Part shown: piece by piece, positions 7,021-8,123 of the stretch
Layout of the letters: each line of letters starts with the position of its first letter
Numbering within the stretch: position 1 is the first letter of the stretch
Assembly: GCA_041639705.1 (NCBI GenBank)
Contig: JBEQBT010000149.1
Span: 1-8,123 of the forward strand
Source of the DNA: JARDZI01 sp041639705
GTDB lineage: Bacteria; Bacillota; Clostridia; Clostridiales; Caloramatoraceae
Length of the DNA stretch: 8,123 nt
Reading direction: 5' to 3'
The notes under the pieces: model-generated
What the model saw: the letters and a program-made list of their open reading frames with translations, nothing else
The model's database searches: none
What the model was told of the DNA's origin: nothing
Position numbers and translations under genes: made by a program

Positions 7021-7302
7021 GTTGAGGTTCTGAAAGGATTAAAACATCCTTGGGAAAAGCTTCCTACAACTCGTAGTACCCCATTCGAACCACCGGTAGA
7101 TAAATCAGGTAATCCAGTTCTTAAGAAAGGTAAAAAAGGTGGTCTGATTGACAAGAAAGGTAGAGAATGGATAAGAGATAAAGCAGCTGAAAAGGTTGGT
7201 AATGGGCATTGGGATGTGCAATTGCCTGATGGTAGTCATTTGAATGTAAATGGGAATGATACTCGAAACCCTGGAGAAAAAGAAACTTGGGACGCATACT
7301 AA
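7021..7302 (+). pseudogene. Tip 3 toxin-like tail, out of frame with its Rhs core
   Basis: In the frame starting VEVLKGLKHPWEKLPTT the sequence continues through KKGKKGGLIDKKGREWI, then GNGHWDVQLPDGSHLNVNG, and ends NPGEKETWDAY before TAA 7300-7302. The pattern GGLIDKKGR.W then HWDVQ then G.H.NV resembles small predicted nuclease tips of polymorphic toxins (possibly the Ntox37 type; recalled, uncertain). It follows the hydrophobic linker of the second Rhs core (LGWSSTSVGAIL to GALGVLGGMILFP). The core frame stops at TAG 7019-7021 while this frame reads on from about 7012, which implies one base lost or two gained near 7000-7015. No immunity gene follows; the Y1 transposase starts 88 bases later, perhaps having replaced it. 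Confidence 0.6.
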
Positions 7303-7321
7303 GTGTTTTTTATCATTGAAT

Positions 7322-7387
7322 AAAACCTCCATTAACAGGGAACTATATTTATAATTAAACTGTAATGAAACTGTAATGGAGGGTTTT
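7322..7387 (+). promoter_or_regulatory. Inverted repeat masking the transposase ribosome binding site
   Basis: AAAACCTCCATTA (7322-7334) pairs with TAATGGAGGGTTTT (7374-7387) apart from one bulged G. The second arm contains the GGAGGG (7378-7383) that lies 6 bases before ATG 7390. In a transcript covering both arms the ribosome binding site would be buried. A perfect TATAAT at 7350-7355 lies between the arms, without a clear -35 box. A transcript starting just after it would lack the first arm and so leave the site free. The same repeat might also be the element's left-end recognition structure. A tandem 11-bp repeat, AAACTGTAATG (7357-7367 and 7368-7378), overlaps the second arm. Confidence 0.6.
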
Positions 7388-7389
7388 AC

Positions 7390-8123
7390 ATGCCAAGAAG
7401 AGCAAGAGAAAAGACAAAGGAGTCCATATTTCATATTATGGCAAGAAGTATAAGCGAGGTTGATCTATTTAAGGGTAAAGATGATAAGCTTAAATATCTC
7501 TCACTTGTAAAGAAGTATCAAAAGCTCTATAAGTTCAGAGTATATGGTTACTGCTTAATGGATAACCATGTACATATGATAATAGATGCAAATGGAGCAG
7601 ACATATCAGATGTTATGCACAGCATAAACTTCTCCTATGCCCTTTACTTTAATTATGAACACAAACGACATGGACACCTTTTTCAAGATAGATTCAGGAG
7701 TGAAATGGTGAATGATGAAAATTACCTAATAGCTCTATCTGCCTATATTCACAATAACCCAACAGCCATAAAAAAATATGAGGACTGCCCTGAGAAGTAT
7801 GAATTCTCAAGCCTTTCAGTGTATCTAGGCTTGAAACAGGACCCATATGAATTAGTTGAAGACGGCTTCATAATGGGTATGTTTAGTAATAATCCAAAGA
7901 CAGCAAGGGAGAAATACATGAAACTGGTATACATGTGTAATGATGAAAAAATGTTAGAGAATATTGAATTCACAAATGAAGAAACAGAATATAGAGGTCA
8001 GAGATGGATACTCATAAGAAACATAAAGGCAGATGAAATAATTAAATTTATCATTGAAAAGATGGGAGTATCTAAAATAAAACTTCACAGTAAGCACTGT
8101 AAAGGTGTAGTAGAAGCAAAGGC
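7390..8123 (+). CDS. IS200-like Y1 (REP-associated type) transposase, N-terminal part
   Basis: The frame starts at ATG 7390 behind GGAGGG and is still open at the right edge (244 full codons). It shows the hallmarks of Y1/HUH single-strand transposases: YGYCLMDNHVHMIID with the HUH pair H60 and H62, then GHLFQDRFRSE (about 95-105), and ENYLIALSAYIHNNP with Tyr119 as the likely nucleophile (Tyr112 is the other candidate). Such enzymes cut and rejoin single-stranded DNA at hairpin ends; the REP-associated group acts on palindromic repeats. The region from about 205 (TEYRGQRWILIRN onward) leads into the DnaA-like helical domain seen at 3-221. If the 43-base terminal overlap is real, the whole gene is 7390-8080 plus 1-221, 303 residues, in frame. 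The gene is intact as far as visible, unlike the broken Rhs gene before it. Confidence 0.88.
   Translation, partial: MPRRAREKTKESIFHIMARSISEVDLFKGKDDKLKYLSLVKKYQKLYKFRVYGYCLMDNHVHMIIDANGADISDVMHSINFSYALYFNYEHKRHGHLFQDRFRSEMVNDENYLIALSAYIHNNPTAIKKYEDCPEKYEFSSLSVYLGLKQDPYELVEDGFIMGMFSNNPKTAREKYMKLVYMCNDEKMLENIEFTNEETEYRGQRWILIRNIKADEIIKFIIEKMGVSKIKLHSKHCKGVVEAK
8081..8123. repeat. Terminal direct repeat, right copy (identical to 1-43)
   Basis: This is the right copy of the 43-base repeat, within the transposase gene (KLHSKHCKGVVEAK region). The frame is preserved across the join with the left copy. Confidence 0.95.

Larger units (their letters stand above)
5405..7302 (+). pseudogene. Second Rhs core with tip 3, broken by two stops and a frameshift
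   Basis: One Rhs reading frame is interrupted three times. Segment 5405-6247 carries YD repeats (YKYQYDSAGN, YVYDLSDR, SYTYDGSGN). TAA 6248-6250 stands where copy 1 has TTA (RQL). The same frame resumes through ISFKYNSEGIRTEK to TAA 6536-6538, where copy 1 has TCA (VSYVYDSWG). It resumes again through the core signature (YRYRGYRYDTETG, WGRFINAD, NLFAYSVNNP) and a hydrophobic linker to TAG 7019-7021. The tip continues in another frame from about 7012 to TAA 7300-7302. GTG 5405 has no ribosome binding site, and Rhs proteins are normally far longer, so the 5' end is missing too. The core is clearly homologous to 482-1450 but visibly diverged, so this is not a recent duplicate. No product longer than a fragment is expected unless the stops are sequencing errors or are read through. 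Confidence 0.8.

Noticed and set aside
7357..7378. Tandem AAACTGTAATG units as the start of a CRISPR-like or iteron array
   Set aside because: Only two 11-bp units without spacers; better explained as part of the transposase upstream region.
7105..7434. Minus-strand 109-residue frame
   Set aside because: Antisense to the tip 3 tail and the transposase start; composition is typical of a shadow frame.
7749..7973. Minus-strand 74-residue frame
   Set aside because: Antisense to the transposase coding sequence.
1..8123. Plasmid or phage genome
   Set aside because: The end overlap allows a circle, but no replication, partition, capsid or integrase gene is present; most content is Rhs fragments typical of a chromosomal accessory locus.

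Overview
The window looks like an accessory Rhs/polymorphic-toxin locus from a low-GC Firmicute, most likely a clostridium. The evidence is the AT-rich sequence, strong GGAGG-type ribosome binding sites, YD-repeat proteins of the Gram-positive Rhs type, and an IS200-like Y1 (REP-associated type) transposase with a DnaA-like C-terminal helical domain. All recognisable genes are on the + strand. No replication, conjugation, phage or housekeeping gene is visible.

Layout from left to right: (1) 3-221, the C-terminal end of a Y1 transposase. (2) 222-481, a gene-free stretch ending in a GC-rich palindrome. (3) 482-1850, a 5'-truncated Rhs core with C-terminal tip 1. (4) 1978-3207, a protein with an N-terminal HEXXH zincin-like region followed by TPR repeats. 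(5) 3208-3485, a decayed fragment of another tip. (6) 3478-3850, two palindromic repeat elements. (7) 4118-4496, an orphan tip (tip 2) with no start signal of its own. (8) 4545-5309, a pure TPR-repeat protein. (9) 5405-7302, a second Rhs core with tip 3, broken by two in-frame TAA codons and a frameshift. (10) 7390 to the end, the start of a Y1 transposase whose ribosome binding site lies in an inverted repeat.

The first 43 bases are identical to the last 43. Joining the window through this overlap makes one continuous 303-codon transposase (7390-8080 plus 1-221). So either the source is an 8,080-bp circle or tandem unit, or both ends lie in identical copies of a multicopy transposase gene. 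The sequence alone cannot decide.

How the parts may work together: Rhs proteins carry a conserved YD-repeat shell and exchangeable C-terminal toxin tips, each normally followed by an immunity gene. Tips 1 and 2 share a 189-bp nearly identical segment (end of the Rhs core plus a hydrophobic linker), then diverge into different short basic tails. Each is followed by a different TPR protein. This fits a cassette reservoir in which homologous recombination swaps tip/TPR pairs onto an Rhs core, with the TPR proteins as candidate immunity or accessory factors. That role is inferred from position; no enzymatic activity can be assigned to either tail.
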